Origin: Ichthyophis bannanicus | Lineage: Eukaryota; Chordata; Amphibia; Gymnophiona; Ichthyophiidae | Assembly: GCA_033557465.1 (NCBI GenBank) | Contig: CM066033.1 | Span: forward strand, 1,246,463,523 to 1,246,527,522 | DNA: 64,000 nt | Direction of reading: 5' to 3' | The notes under the pieces: generated by a model | Told to the model about the DNA's origin: nothing | Database searches by the model: none | The model's input: the letters and a program-made list of their open reading frames with translations, nothing else | Translations under genes and position numbers: made by a program | Shown here: one piece after another, positions 13,191 to 23,954 of the stretch | Numbering within the stretch: position 1 is the first letter of the stretch | Layout: every line of letters starts with the position of its first letter

Positions 13191-13960
13191 AGGGATATGT
13201 CCAAGGCCCTAGCATTTCCGGACTTGGAATTAAAGGAGGATCATCGGATGAAGGCGCTTAAAATCCTCCAATATGAGTCCCCTCTGAGGGAATCGCTTAC
13301 AGTGCCCATCCCTTCCATCCTGGAATGGCTAATGCTCCGTATGTGGGAGACACTGGCATCGGTGCCAGTGGTGAGCAAGAAGATCGACTCGATGCATTGA
13401 GTCCACCAGAGTGCGAGTTTCCAGAAGTCACAACTGCCACACAACTCCATGGTGGTGGAGTCAGCCATGCATCACCTGAAGAGTCAAAAGATGCACTCCT
13501 CTGTGCCCCCCAGCAGGGAGGCATGCACCCTGGACACCTTCAGCAGAAAGAGCTACCAGGGCTCGATGCTCATTGGCCGGATCCAGGCATTTCAGCTGTA
13601 CATTGGTCATGTACCTGAGAGAACTGGCGAAGGAACTCTCTGGGTTCTCAGCTGGTCTTTCTGAGGAACCCCTGCAGCAGTTCAAGAACCTGGCCAAAGC
13701 CATCTTTGAGTGCTCCAAGTTTCTTTTGGGCAGCCTGTGATGGCTTTGAGTCAGCGGCTCGAGTAGTGGTGGCGGGCATCGGTGCCTGATGCCAGGCTTG
13801 GCTACAGTTGTCTGACCTTGAGCAATGGGACAAATTGGTTGAAGTCCCATGCCAAGAAGAGAACCTCTTTGGCAAGCCCAAGACCGACAAAGCTGCCGAG
13901 CTGGAGACCGAGTTCATGACGAGGACCAGGCTCTTTAAAAAGACTGCTGCCCCTCCCTGA
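13191..13960 (+). pseudogene. DIRS-A gag-like ORF1, 3' part
   Basis: The frame resumes after the Penelope insertion (target duplicate 13191-13204) with MSKALAFPDLELKEDH and ALKILQYESP. These align with the AKELEILQYP segment of the gag in the other DIRS copies. Further on, ILEWLMLRMWETL corresponds to ILHDLMLRMWETP at 27019-27057. Frameshifts occur around 13400 and 13620; the end near 13960 is marked by a stop. No known enzyme motif is present, and the identification rests on similarity to the other gag copies in the window. Confidence 0.7.
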
Positions 13961-14339
13961 TGGAAGGTATCAGGTAAAAAGCCTTTCTACCCGAGGAAAG
14001 GGACTGCTTACAGAAACTACCCATCTTTTCAGGCCTCTCCGGCTCCCCAGCAGGGTCAGCAGGCCATGGACATGACCCTCGTAAGCAGAAGGCTCCCAAG
14101 CCCCAGGCTTCTGCCCTGGCCCAGCCGGGGGGGAGTTTTTGACTCCTTGGGCATAGCCCCTCTACCCCAAGCAGGTCAGCAGCCCACAGAAGGATGTCTC
14201 GTTCACTATGTCCAAAGGTGGCCAGCCATCACCACCAATTCTTGGGCACTCCAAGTGGTCAAGGAGGGCTACCTCCTCCACATGGCCCAGACACCCTCCC
14301 CCTTGCTTCCCAGGAGAACCCACCAGGTCTCCCCTTCAC

Positions 14340-15760
14340 CGGGACCTTCTACTGAAGGAACTGGCAGGTCTTCTCAAAGATAGAGTGGTAGAACCAGTTC
14401 CCCACCATCTCAGGGGCAAGGGGTTCTACTCCAGGTACTTCCTCTTACCAAAGAGAACCAGGGGGCCTAAGGCCCATCCTTGAGATGCGCAATCTGAACA
14501 GATTCCTAGTGAGGGAGAAGTTCAAAATGCTCTCCCTTGGAACATTGCCGCCTTACCTCCAGCATGGAGATTGGCTATGCTCTTTGGATCTGAAGGGTAC
14601 CTACACACACATCCCCATTCACCCCAACCACAGGCAGTACCTGAGATTCATGGTGGGGGGGCAGCCATTACCAGTACAGGGTGCTGCCCTTTGGCTTGGC
14701 TTCCGCTGGCCCAAGGATTTTCATCAAATGCCTGGCAGTTGTTGCCACCTTCCTTCGCCTCCAGGGGGTGTTCATCTCCCTTAGCTGGATGATTGGCTCA
14801 TAAAGGGAGGCACTGCCTCAGAAGTGCAGCAGGCAACCGCATGTACCATCCAGGTCCTGCAAAATCTGTGGTTTTGTAATAAACTACCCCAAGTCCCACC
14901 TCCTTCTGACACAGTGTCTGAAGTTTACAGGGGCAAGACTAGACACCCTCCAGGCAAGGGCTTTCCTTCCAGGGGATCGAGTTGCCTGGCTCAGTGCTCT
15001 GGCATTGGATATACAACGCCATCCTTCGTTGTCCGCTCGGCTCCTGCTGCGCCTACTCGGACATATGGCCTCCACGGTCCATGTCCCCCAGATGCCTGGT
15101 GCCTTTGAGACCAGTGGACGCAGACCCAAGGTCATCTTCATGACAGAATTGTAGTGACCCGCCAGTTGGCGGAATCCCTGACCTGGTGTCAAAATTCCCA
15201 GCACCTCGAGGCAGGGATGCTCTCCAGACTCCGTGATCCTTAAAGGTTCTCAAATGGACACCTCCCTGCTAGGATGGGGAGCCCACTGTGAGGAACTCCA
15301 CACCTAGGGCAGCTGGTCACAGGGTGAGAGTAACAGCAGAGCCACCTTCTGGAATTAGGGGCGATACACCTAACTCTCCGAGCCTTTTGCCTTTGCCGAA
15401 GGCGCCAACCAGCATTGGTCCAAACAGACAACCAGGTGGCCGTATTCTATGTAAACAAGCAGGGGGGCATGGGGTCCCATGCCCTCTGCAGCAAGGCGAT
15501 GGCCGTCTGCTCCTACACAGTCCAACAGAGCATACTCTTATGGGCAGTATACCTGTTGGGCCAGGACAATGCACTGGCCGACAGATTAAGCAGGGTCCTC
15601 CAGCTGCACAACTACCAGTTGCCCCGCTTATGCTCTCAGCAAACCCACTCTTCTTGGGTGGTACTAGATGTGTTTCTTATCTCGTGGTCGGAAGATCTCA
15701 TGTACGCCTTCCCACCACACCATTAATTGCCAAAACGTTATTCAGGACCTTCCACGACAA
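14340..15760 (+). pseudogene. DIRS-A reverse transcriptase and RNase H (frameshifted)
   Basis: RT motif A reads WLCSLDLKGTYTHIPIHP (about 14574-14627; other copies have DLKDAYTH). The B motif (LPFGLAS-like) is only recoverable across frames near 14680, and the YLDD-type motif C has decayed to (L)AGWLIK near 14780. RNase H follows with VQTDNQVAVFYVNKQGG (about 15418-15468) and a downstream ALADRLSR block (about 15570-15594). These order and motif blocks match the copy at 44930-46624. DIRS RT/RH copies genomic RNA into DNA before circle formation. Several frameshifts make this copy non-functional. Confidence 0.78.
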
Positions 15761-15959
15761 GGCCTGAATTCTGATCCTGATAGCCCCTTGATGGCCCAGG
15801 CAGCCATGGTTCCTGTTACTCCTACAGCTATCAGTGGAGACTCCCATCCCATTGGGGAGTTCCCCAGGGCTGCTAACATAGGAGGGGGGGCACCCTACTC
15901 TGGGGTCCCTGTCACTGACAGCTTGGCTGCTGAAAGGGTGACCCTAGCCCTTTTCAACC

Positions 15960-16937
15960 TCTCAGAGGAAATGGAGGAGATCATGCAGGCTTTCCCGTAA
16001 GTCCTCCATCAGGAAAGCATACGCCTTCAAGTGGCGCAGATTTTCAGTCTGGAGTGCAGAACAGGGGATAAGCCTGTTCTTCTGTCCAGTGCAGCTGGTC
16101 CTGCAATACCTTCTCCATCTCTTGTACTCCGGACTCAAATAGAATCCGTCAGAGTGCACCTCAGTACCTTGGCGACACATAACCATCTGGTGGATGGCAA
16201 ACCCTTCTCGGTCCAGCCATTGACCCGCTTCATGAGGGAACTTCTTTTATCGAAACCCCAGCATGTCCTCCGGCGACCGAGTAGGACCTCAGTATCATAC
16301 TGGCACAGCTTACTTGCTCGCCTTTTGAGCCCCTGGCTACCTGCCACCTGCAATACCTTTTGTGGAAGGTGGTGTTCCTGGTTGCGCTCGCCTCTGCTCA
16401 CAGGGTCAGTGAGCTCCAGGCTTTGGTGGCAGAGGCGCCTTTCATTAGTTTCTACAAGAACAGAGTTGTGCTCTGCACACACCCCAAATCCCTTCCGAAG
16501 GTGGTATCACCTTTCCACCTCAACCAGGAGGTGATGCTCCCCACCACCTTCCTGAAGCCTCACGCTAGTAGAGCGGAAACTGTCCTCCACACTTTAGACT
16601 GTAAGAGGGCCCTGTCCTTCCACATTCAACGTACCCAGTGCCACTGTAAAGCTTCCCAGATTTTTGTCTCATATGACCCCAGTAGACTGGGGGAAGCGAT
16701 GTCCCAGCGTACGCTGTCTACCTGGGTGGCGGACTGTATCACCCTCGCCTATGAGCAGGTGGAGCTTTCACTGGATGACTGGGTCATGGCACACCCTGTC
16801 AGGGCCATGGCGGTCTCTGTGGCAAACCTGCGCTCCGTCCTGATGGTGGACATCTGCAGGGCCACCACCTGGTCTTCCGTCCATGCCTGGAGAGGGAGTC
16901 CAACGGGACAGTGCTTTCAGCCAGGCCGTGCTTCATA
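15960..16937 (+). pseudogene. DIRS-A tyrosine recombinase, C-terminus damaged
   Basis: The 192-codon frame at 16360-16938 carries the catalytic-domain signatures of DIRS tyrosine recombinases: first Arg in ASAHRVSELQALV, Lys block LDCKRALSFHIQRTQ, and the HxxR box as AHPVRAMAVS. The downstream TTWSSVHA block is kept, but the catalytic Tyr (seen as TFTAHY in the copy ending at 47641) is missing because the sequence changes to WRGSPTGQCF. The N-terminal core-binding part (about 15960-16350) is present in other frames. The protein integrates the circular DNA intermediate; this copy could not do so. Confidence 0.82.
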
Positions 16938-17097
16938 ATCTTTTCAGAGTCTAGGCAACTCCTACCCTCTGGCCCTTCTGTTTTCAGGCTACCGGAGTGC
17001 TGGTTTCCTTCAGACACACAGGTCCTACTGCATTCTGCACCTGCAGACTTGATTTCTGCTGTTCACGGCTTCCCTTGAGGGTGACCATGGGAGTCCC

Positions 17098-17187
17098 ATA
17101 TGTGAGGACTGACTTCCTGCTTGTTTCCGGAGAAATCATAATTGCTCACCTGTAACAGGCGTTCTCTGGGAACAGCAGGAATCAGCC
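17098..17187 (+). repeat. Internal complementary region (ICR) of DIRS-A
   Basis: The left half, CATATGTGAGGACTGAC through TGTTTCCGGAGA, is the reverse complement of the element's first ~37 bases. The right half, CTCACCTGTAACAGGCG through GGAACAGCAGGAATCAG, is the reverse complement of the last ~45 bases (ending near 17451). Together they complement a circle junction, as in canonical DIRS elements, where the ICR templates completion of the ends. Confidence 0.85.
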
Positions 17188-17261
17188 CTCGCAACCCTTC
17201 TTCCTTCCCTTGGAGTTGCTTCTTTATCATATTTTATTTTTTTTACATCTTTTAGCTATGT

Positions 17262-17451
17262 CATCTGAGCAAGATGGCACCCTTGGGCAGGAATGGGACT
17301 ATGCATGCGTGGTGGCATCTCCGAAAAGCTTTCTTTGAAAGCTGGGGGGATGCTTAAGCAAGGGCTGCTCTGAAGGCACCGACGTCACCCATATGTGAGG
17401 ACTGATTCCTGCTGTCTCTGAAGAACACCTGTTACAGATGAGTAACTACGC
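17262..17451 (-). repeat. Right inverted terminal repeat of DIRS-A
   Basis: Its reverse complement shares TGCCCAAGGGTGCCATCTTG, CAGCTTTCAAAGAAAG and CATATGGGTGACGTC with the left ITR. The right end is placed at GTTACAGATGAGTAAC, as this is the last sequence mirrored in the ICR. Confidence 0.8.
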
Positions 17452-19790
17452 TTTCAGTATTGTATCATCGGTCTAAAAGACCTTCCATTTTTTTTAGTTG
17501 TTGTTAACAATATTCCATGACCAAGCAGCTATTTTATTTTAATGTTTTCAATGATAAAACTCATATCCCATATAATATTCACAAAAGACTTTTTCTTATC
17601 TTATACAAGCTTCATTTCATTTTTGCTGCATTGTAATACTCCAGTGCTGGCAGAGTTTTACTATTGCTGCTTCAGGGAGTAAACTTCTTCAGTCTCTAGC
17701 TCTAAATTCTCTCCAGGTTTTAGTGTTCAATGAACTCTGAGCTCGAGTTTGAAGGAAGTTTACTCCCTGAAAGAGGAGTTTTGATCAATAGGGAGGGATA
17801 GTGGGTGATTTGGTGCTTTAGGGGAGAGAATTGGTGGAGATGAGGCGGGAGGCAGGAGGCGGAAGGCTTCAGGCTGCCTTTCTCTACTGAACGTTTTGCT
17901 GATCACTCCAAGTAGCTTGTCAACATCTGTAACTGACTTAACCGCAGGAGGGTGCTTGGGCTAGTTGGGATTTCCACTATTGTGGTACCTGCACAGCCTG
18001 GTGATTCAAGCTTGGATGTGGCTGTGCGGCTGGGAGATGCAGCTGAAAGCACGCTGCATGATTCCCCTCTCCGCATAGGAAGACCAAACTATATGGGCTG
18101 CCCTTCCCTCCACCACCATGGATGAGTTGGGTTGCTGGTGGTGGTGTGAAGTAGAGAATTAATACCCTACATAAGGACATAGGTAGCTAACAATCATATA
18201 AACAATGAGAAAAATAGAAAAGCACAGTAATTAAAAATCAATAAAATTACAACCCATAATAAAATAATTTAAATACGAACAATTATATAAAGTCTATTTT
18301 ATCACATAAAACAAATGTAAAACTAAAGTTCATCCAGTTTCCAGCCCAATCCCTCTATTAAATTGGCTGCGCTACTTACTTTAATCAGAGCCTGTCCAAC
18401 AAACTTTCAAACCACCATGTTTTCATTATTATGGTTTTTAAATTTGGTCCCAAGTTAATTGGCTGGTTTTGTGTATTTTATCAACCAACGTGTCCTTTAT
18501 GATCAGGAGATGATTAGAGGCTATGTACTCCTACATTTAAAAAATATAGCTGAGTGATTACAAAAGAAGACAGTTAACATGGAATTCAATGTCCATATCC
18601 CTTAGGCAGGAGAAAGAAGTGATGACTTTCTGAACAAAATTAAAAACCTGTCTTTTTAAACAATTTATAAATTTAAAGGGCTTTAAGGTTTTTAAGACAA
18701 CTTTACAAATCACAAGGTCAGAAATGTAAACAGGGTTATAAATAGATAGTATTGAAATGGAAGGGAGCTTTTGGGTTTTATTGGTTAGGATGATATAACT
18801 CATATGTAGTGTTTTGTTAATTGCAAGGATTTTACTGGGTTAGTTGATGTAATTGTTTAATATTTTGTTAATCACAGTGTCCAGAGGTTATGAGTTGTGA
18901 ACATGGTCCTTCTGTTCATCCCTTTGAGCCTGATGGGTAAAGTCAGGTTATAAATGCTATTATTATTATCATTGTTCAGCTGTTTTTTAAATAGATAATA
19001 AGAAATTTGATTTAATTTGTTAGGAAACCTTTCCATATTTGAGGTGTTGCTTTAGAGATTGTCGAGACATATTTCCATTCCTTAGCAGAAAGAAATAGCC
19101 AACTAAAGGGCAGACTATGAGCTAAGAGCTCTGGCTGAAAAGCATGTACCTACAGATTTGTAAAGATACTTTGTGCCAGTCCCACAGCGGATTTTATATC
19201 GAAATGTCAACCATTTAAAGACAATTCTCAGACCAATGAGTAATCAGTGTAAAGTGAACAAAAAAGGTTTGACTCTGTCCCTTTTTTTTTATCGTAAGAA
19301 CTACCTTAGCTGCGGTACAGCAGTATCCACTGATGATGGACCACAGGACTACTCATATAGTTGTGAAAGACTGAGCTCATACTCCACATACCCTGGCTTA
19401 AGAGTGAGGTTCATGACTGTCATTGTATTCGCAAAACTAACCCATTTGGAGAAATTGCTCCTTAAAAATAGTTTTTTTTTTTTTTTTTTTGGGAATGTTC
19501 ACTCACAAAAGGACGATTTACTTTAATTTATGTCTTTGGGGCATTCATGAGTATTGTCATTCATCTGTCCTCAGACATAACCATTTAGAATAAACCCAGG
19601 TATCTCATGGTCAATCTTTGTCTTCTAAATATAGGGGCCCTTTTATTAAAGTGTGGTAAAGTTTTTCAGTTACCCCACATTAAATTTATTTTCACTGGCT
19701 AACCTTGGGAAACTCCTGAGAAAAGAAGTGAAAAACCTAGAATTAGAATAAACTTGGAAGGAACAGGGTTAGTTGGATTGGAAGTGAACC
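17452..19790. other. MYO6 intronic sequence, no gene recognised
   Basis: AT-rich intron. A stretch near 18880-18975 (GTCAGGTTATAAATGCTATTATT-like) resembles a LINE or SINE 3' tail, but I could not assign it. A long T run lies at 19471-19490. The open frames 18558-18803 and 19173-19526 have no recognisable motif. Confidence 0.5.
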
Positions 19791-19794
19791 AATT

Positions 19795-21830
19795 GAGGAT
19801 GAAGTTGCAGAGCTCAATCAAGTAAAGGCACTGAGGAAGAAGAGAGTGATTTATCAAGGCCAAGGCAGAAGAAAAATCCAGAGACCAAGATTACGGAGTA
19901 ACCATGATCTAGGGAGGACCACATTTCATTTAACAGAGCACAGAGAAGGGATTTGGTGCTGTGACCACAGCAAAAACCAACTTGGTGAGGGTGCAGAACA
20001 TTTGTTTTATCTAGAAGGAGTAAGGGTTGAGGGACAATATGTTCAAGGAGCTTAGAAAGAAAATCTAGGTTGAATATAGGGCATAAGTTGGTGGGGGCAG
20101 AAGGATCAAGAGATTTTTTTTTAAGGGGAGGGTGAATAACTGCATGTTTTGTGGTAGGGGGAACATAACTGGACTCAAGGCTGCTATGAAGGAGAGGAAG
20201 GATATTAGGGGAAAGAACAGGAGCCAGTTTGGAAACAAGATGAACAGGGCAAGGATCCAGTGGTGAGGCAGAAGGATGAACTGCCTTGAATGTATGGTCC
20301 AAGAAGGTAAGGGAAAAAGAAGGGAAGGAAGATCCAAGTGGAAGAGTAGGAGGGGTGGACAGGGAACATGGAAGGGGGGAGTGATAGCAGAAGGGGAAGG
20401 AGGAATGAAGTGTGAAAATTTTATTAAACAAAAAAGTAGTATAAGCAGTGGGGGAAGGGGAAGCAGAAGGAACTCCAGGAGCTGAGGAAGGGGCTAGAGA
20501 ATCAAACAGAAGAGTTGACAAGGTTTGCTGCTGGAGGCAGAGACGATTGTGACTATATTTAGAATGAGCCAAAGGACAACATGTCAGTAGGAGGAGGCTG
20601 AGTTTTTTCAAAGAGCAAGATTGGAGGAAGAACGGGATTCTGCCAGTGATGTTCAAAATGACAGAGCTGGCAGAGCAAGATGAAAAAGGCCAGAATGGAA
20701 CCAAGGTTTTGGAAGCTGAGGGATGGGATCTGGATGGAATAGAGGGGAGCCACCGAATTGAGGGCAGAGGAGAAGAGGTTAGAGCACCAGGTAGAGAGTT
20801 GTGAATCCAACGAGGCAGAAGGGGGAGCAAAGGTGTCCTCACTAAGATGGGTCGAGAGGCATTCAATGACACAACTTGAGGGGGAGCGAGAGAGCCTTGG
20901 AGGAAGCAGAGCTGGAAAGGAGGTGGAGGAGAAAATAATTGGACCAGGGAACAGCAAAGACAGAACTGGTGAAGGATTGCGGGAAAGGTGTGACTGGGGA
21001 GAAGATGAGACCCAAGATGTGACCGGCTTTATGAGTGGGGAAAAGAGACCAGTTGGGAGAACCCATTGGGACATAGTCTCGGACAGGGAAGAATGTGGAT
21101 CTGCTGAGGGAAGACAGTTAAAATCGCCTAGGATCAGGAGAGGGGAAAACTAAAGGAAGAGGTCTGCTAAGAGGTAAAATCCAGAAGAGAAAGGGCAGAA
21201 GAAGAGGGGGGGATATAGTAAATGATGATGAGGTAGAAGGGAGAGGGATGGTAAATGATGAAATAGAAGGGAGAAGAGGCAAGAGGAACATGGGCCAGGA
21301 GAGCCTCGCATGAAGGGGAATCAGACAGATTTGGATGAGACAGAGAGTGGAGGGGAAAATAGGGCCAAACCACTTCCATGACAGGAGGGGCAATCCTTGG
21401 GTAAAACAATGTGACCAGGTAGGCAAATGTCAGGAAGATGGGTAAGGTTGTTTGGTCTGAGCCAGATCTCAGTGATGGCTAGAAAAGATAGATTATGCAT
21501 GAGAATAAGGTCAGCTATTAGCTCAGACTTGTGATGCATAAAATGGGAGTTTAGGATACCAAATGTTAGGGCAGAAGGTAAAATGGCAACAGCACCAGTG
21601 ACAAGTGATAGGATTGAGAAAACTGTGACAAAGCTTGCTTACTGTGGAAGCAGGGGCCGGAGGAAAGCGACGGCCCCAGACAATAGAAATTGAGCTGGAA
21701 TGCAACATCTAAAGGAGAAACAAGTAGAAAAAAGTGGCAGAAAACAAGAACAAGCCAAAGCAAAAAGGCGACTAGTGAACTGGAATGAGGGGTGCCCGGA
21801 GGAGCGCACCAAGAGCAGACCCATCTTTTT
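19795..21830 (-). mobile_element. L2-like LINE, antisense (endonuclease and RT N-terminal half)
   Basis: On the minus strand a 352-codon frame (20872-19814) ends in an L2-type RT start: KHAVIHPPLKKKSLDPS, then NLDFLSKLLEHIV, HQVGFCCGHSTKSLLCALL and DHGYSVILV, just before motif A. Upstream frames (21708-21118) give endonuclease blocks such as LSFLAITEIWLRPNN. The 3' part (RT motifs A to C onward) is absent, so the left edge near 19795 is a truncation or deletion breakpoint. Frameshifts separate endonuclease and RT. Two monomer-like repeats lie just upstream on the minus strand (21864-22147). Confidence 0.75.
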
Positions 21831-21863
21831 GTTCTTCAGCACGTGCCCACGGCACCGTCATAG

Positions 21864-22147
21864 GATGACTGAGCTCTTTAAATACAGTGATATCAGAACT
21901 GACATCGCACCTTGTACAGCAGCCAAGTTGGGATCGGAGGAGGGAGGGGCACAGTGAAATTAAGATACCAAGTAGCCTGTAGAACACAGACAAAGCAGAG
22001 ATGCAACTACAGGATGGCTGGGTACTTTTAAATGCGGTGATACCGGAAGTGACATCAGGCATTGTACAGCAGCTGTTTTGGGATCAGAAGAAGAGGTGCA
22101 GAGTGGAATTATGGTAGCCTGTAGAACAGAGATATACAAAGCAGACC
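21864..22147 (-). repeat. Two tandem ~135-bp 5' UTR-type monomers of the L2-like LINE
   Basis: Units at about 21864-22000 and 22013-22147 share TTTAAAT, GTGATA, CTGACATC/GTGACATC, TTGTACAGCAGC, GGGATC, TAGCCTGTAGAACA and AAAGCAGA in the same order. They lie at the 5' side of the antisense LINE, as promoter monomers do in some LINEs. Confidence 0.7.
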
Positions 22148-22487
22148 ATCAGATAGCAATTAACGTGTGATAAATGTAAAGTCTGGGCAGCAATTGTTTG
22201 AGGCTTTCCTAGCATGTTCTCATACCGTTACTGCACAGAAGATTTCTTTACCAAATAGTGTGAGAATTACCATGTACTAACTATCATGTCAGTGCAGTAA
22301 CAATTATTGCGCTTATGCAATAACAGCACACACTAATTTACTAACTGCTTTATATAGTTTAATAGTGTCCTACATTTGAAAAAAATGTTCCTAACCTTTT
22401 ATTATTTTTTTCTACAGTTATTATCGCATAATTATATAGCCTGCCTTGTGAATAACTCTTATTTCTCTTGCTTTTTCATGTTCACAG
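22148..22487. other. MYO6 intron, acceptor side of exon B
   Basis: No feature apart from the pyrimidine-rich tract and AG acceptor at 22486-22487. Confidence 0.6.
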
Positions 22488-22652
22488 AATTCTGTGGTTG
22501 GTGGATTTGTTTCACATTACCTTCTAGAAAAGTCCCGAATCTGTGTACAAGGTCAAGATGAAAGAAATTACCATATATTTTATAGACTCTGTGCAGGTGC
22601 TCCAGAAGAAATTCGACAAAAGCTTTATTTATCCTCTCCTGACAATTTTAGG
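22488..22652 (+). CDS. MYO6: MYO6 exon B: motor domain after switch I
   Basis: The exon has 165 bases, 55 codons, phase 0 at both sides, with AG at 22486-22487 and GTGAGT donor at 22653. It encodes [20 protein letters not shown], then [15 protein letters not shown] and LSSPDNFR. The hallmark LLEKSR and [11 protein letters not shown] blocks are shared by myosin motors, and the whole segment matches vertebrate myosin VI at roughly residues 219-273. A few substitutions relative to mammalian MYO6 are conservative. Exon A to exon B are separated by about 17.4 kb, mostly filled by DIRS-A and LINEs. Confidence 0.95.
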
Positions 22653-22711
22653 GTGAGTATGCAGGAAATGTTTCTGGACAGTCCCTCTGCAATATCACAA
22701 AATTGTTGGCA

Positions 22712-22756
22712 AGACCTGGACCTGGACCTGGACCTGGACCTGGACCTGGATCTGGC
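22712..22756 (+). repeat. GGACCT hexanucleotide microsatellite
   Basis: About seven tandem copies of GGACCT lie 60 bp downstream of the exon B donor. Confidence 0.9.
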
Positions 22757-23950
22757 CCAGGCCGCAATCCCCCTGGTCATGCCTCTTCATTCAGTATGCT
22801 CCATTTACTAATTTTCTTTGTCATCATTTGGTCTTAATCTGCTGTCATTTTTCTGTGTTTCTGTGGGAAAACTAGATGAAGCTCAAAATTATTTTATCAA
22901 TAACAAGGTTCAAAATGTGCAAGGTCAGTGAAGAAAAGCTTTGCAAATTGGAGAATGCACTTATGATTACATGAGATTATATGAGAGTACAACAATGGAT
23001 GAATGCCACAGGGAAGGACTATTTAAATATGCTTCAAGCAATGACACATGTTTTGCCTGGCACTTATTTCTAGGGAAATCACTTGTTTAATCTGAAAACA
23101 AATAAAGAAAAATCAATGAAAAATATCATGCAAATTATAGCACCTGTCGTGTAGTTGTCAGAAACTATATGTAGAAATCGTATATAATTCAAAGAGTAAA
23201 ATAGTAATATAAATCTATAAACTGAGAACTACTTACAGAATTTCTATTGGGCGCGAGAGGTGCTCAGAAGTTCTTAAATGACCAAATTATGAATTTAATG
23301 CTTGCTTTATGGGCTCAAAAGTGTTGTCAGATCTTGTGGCTTGCCTTAAAAATTTCAACAATGGCAAGGGAGTTTCTGAGTTGTGGTAATAGAGTATCTT
23401 GAAAAGTTTTTCTGTTCATTTCAGTCTGTGTTGATTTGGACATGGTGGTCTATGGTCGTACCATTTTGGAATACAATTCTTTAAGAACTGGATCTTCCTT
23501 GGAGGACTCTGAAGTAGCCAGTGGTATTAGCAGATTAGGCAACACACTCTCTAAGCCAACACAGCTATATACCCACCACATTTATAGGGGAAACCATGAC
23601 TGTTTATCAGATGAAATATTAAACCAACAACATTTCTACTTGTGGATTTCAGAGAAGAAATTTTGAAACTGTCTGTGTTGGGGCAAAGTTCATGAGTACT
23701 TTAAATTTGCTGCACCGGTTTTCCAGATGTCAGGCCTGAGAGAGGAATGAGTGGGCTGGAAGGAAGAGAAACAGGAGAGGGTGAAGAGGTAGGGGGTGGG
23801 GAATAATGAGTGAGGAGAGAATGTGAAAGAGAGTGATGAAGGGGAGAAGAGGCAGAGGAAGAGAGACTGCAGGGGGAGAAAAAGGTAAATGGGTTGTGAG
23901 GGGGTTGGAGGAGTAGAGAGAATGGCACCTTGGTGGAGTGGGGTGAATGA
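22757..23950. other. MYO6 intronic sequence, with one unrecognised exon-like open frame
   Basis: At 23427-23666 an open frame of about 80 codons follows a good acceptor-like sequence (TTTTTCTGTTCATTTCAG) and starts VCVDLDMVVYGRTI, but ends in a stop without a donor. I do not recognise it; it could be a terminal exon remnant or a transposon fragment. A purine-rich (GA) stretch spans about 23730-23950. Confidence 0.35.
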
Positions 23951-23954
23951 GATA

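Larger units (their letters stand above)
8285..17451 (+). mobile_element. DIRS1-type tyrosine-recombinase retrotransposon DIRS-A, near full length
   Basis: The element has the classic DIRS order: left inverted terminal repeat, gag, RT-RNase H, tyrosine recombinase, internal complementary region, right inverted terminal repeat. DIRS elements reverse-transcribe a genomic RNA, form a circle and integrate with a tyrosine recombinase, so no target duplication is expected and none was seen. The left ITR (8285-8455) and right ITR (about 17262-17451) are complementary over long blocks including GGTGCCATCTTGCTCAG and CAGCTTTCAAAGAAAG. All ORFs carry stops or frameshifts, and the coding part is interrupted by an unclassified insert (about 8530-9940) and a Penelope-like element (11085-13190). 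Confidence 0.88.

Noticed and set aside
22148..22480. Possible regulatory sequence before exon B
   Set aside because: Only a normal branch/pyrimidine region could be seen; no motif supports more.
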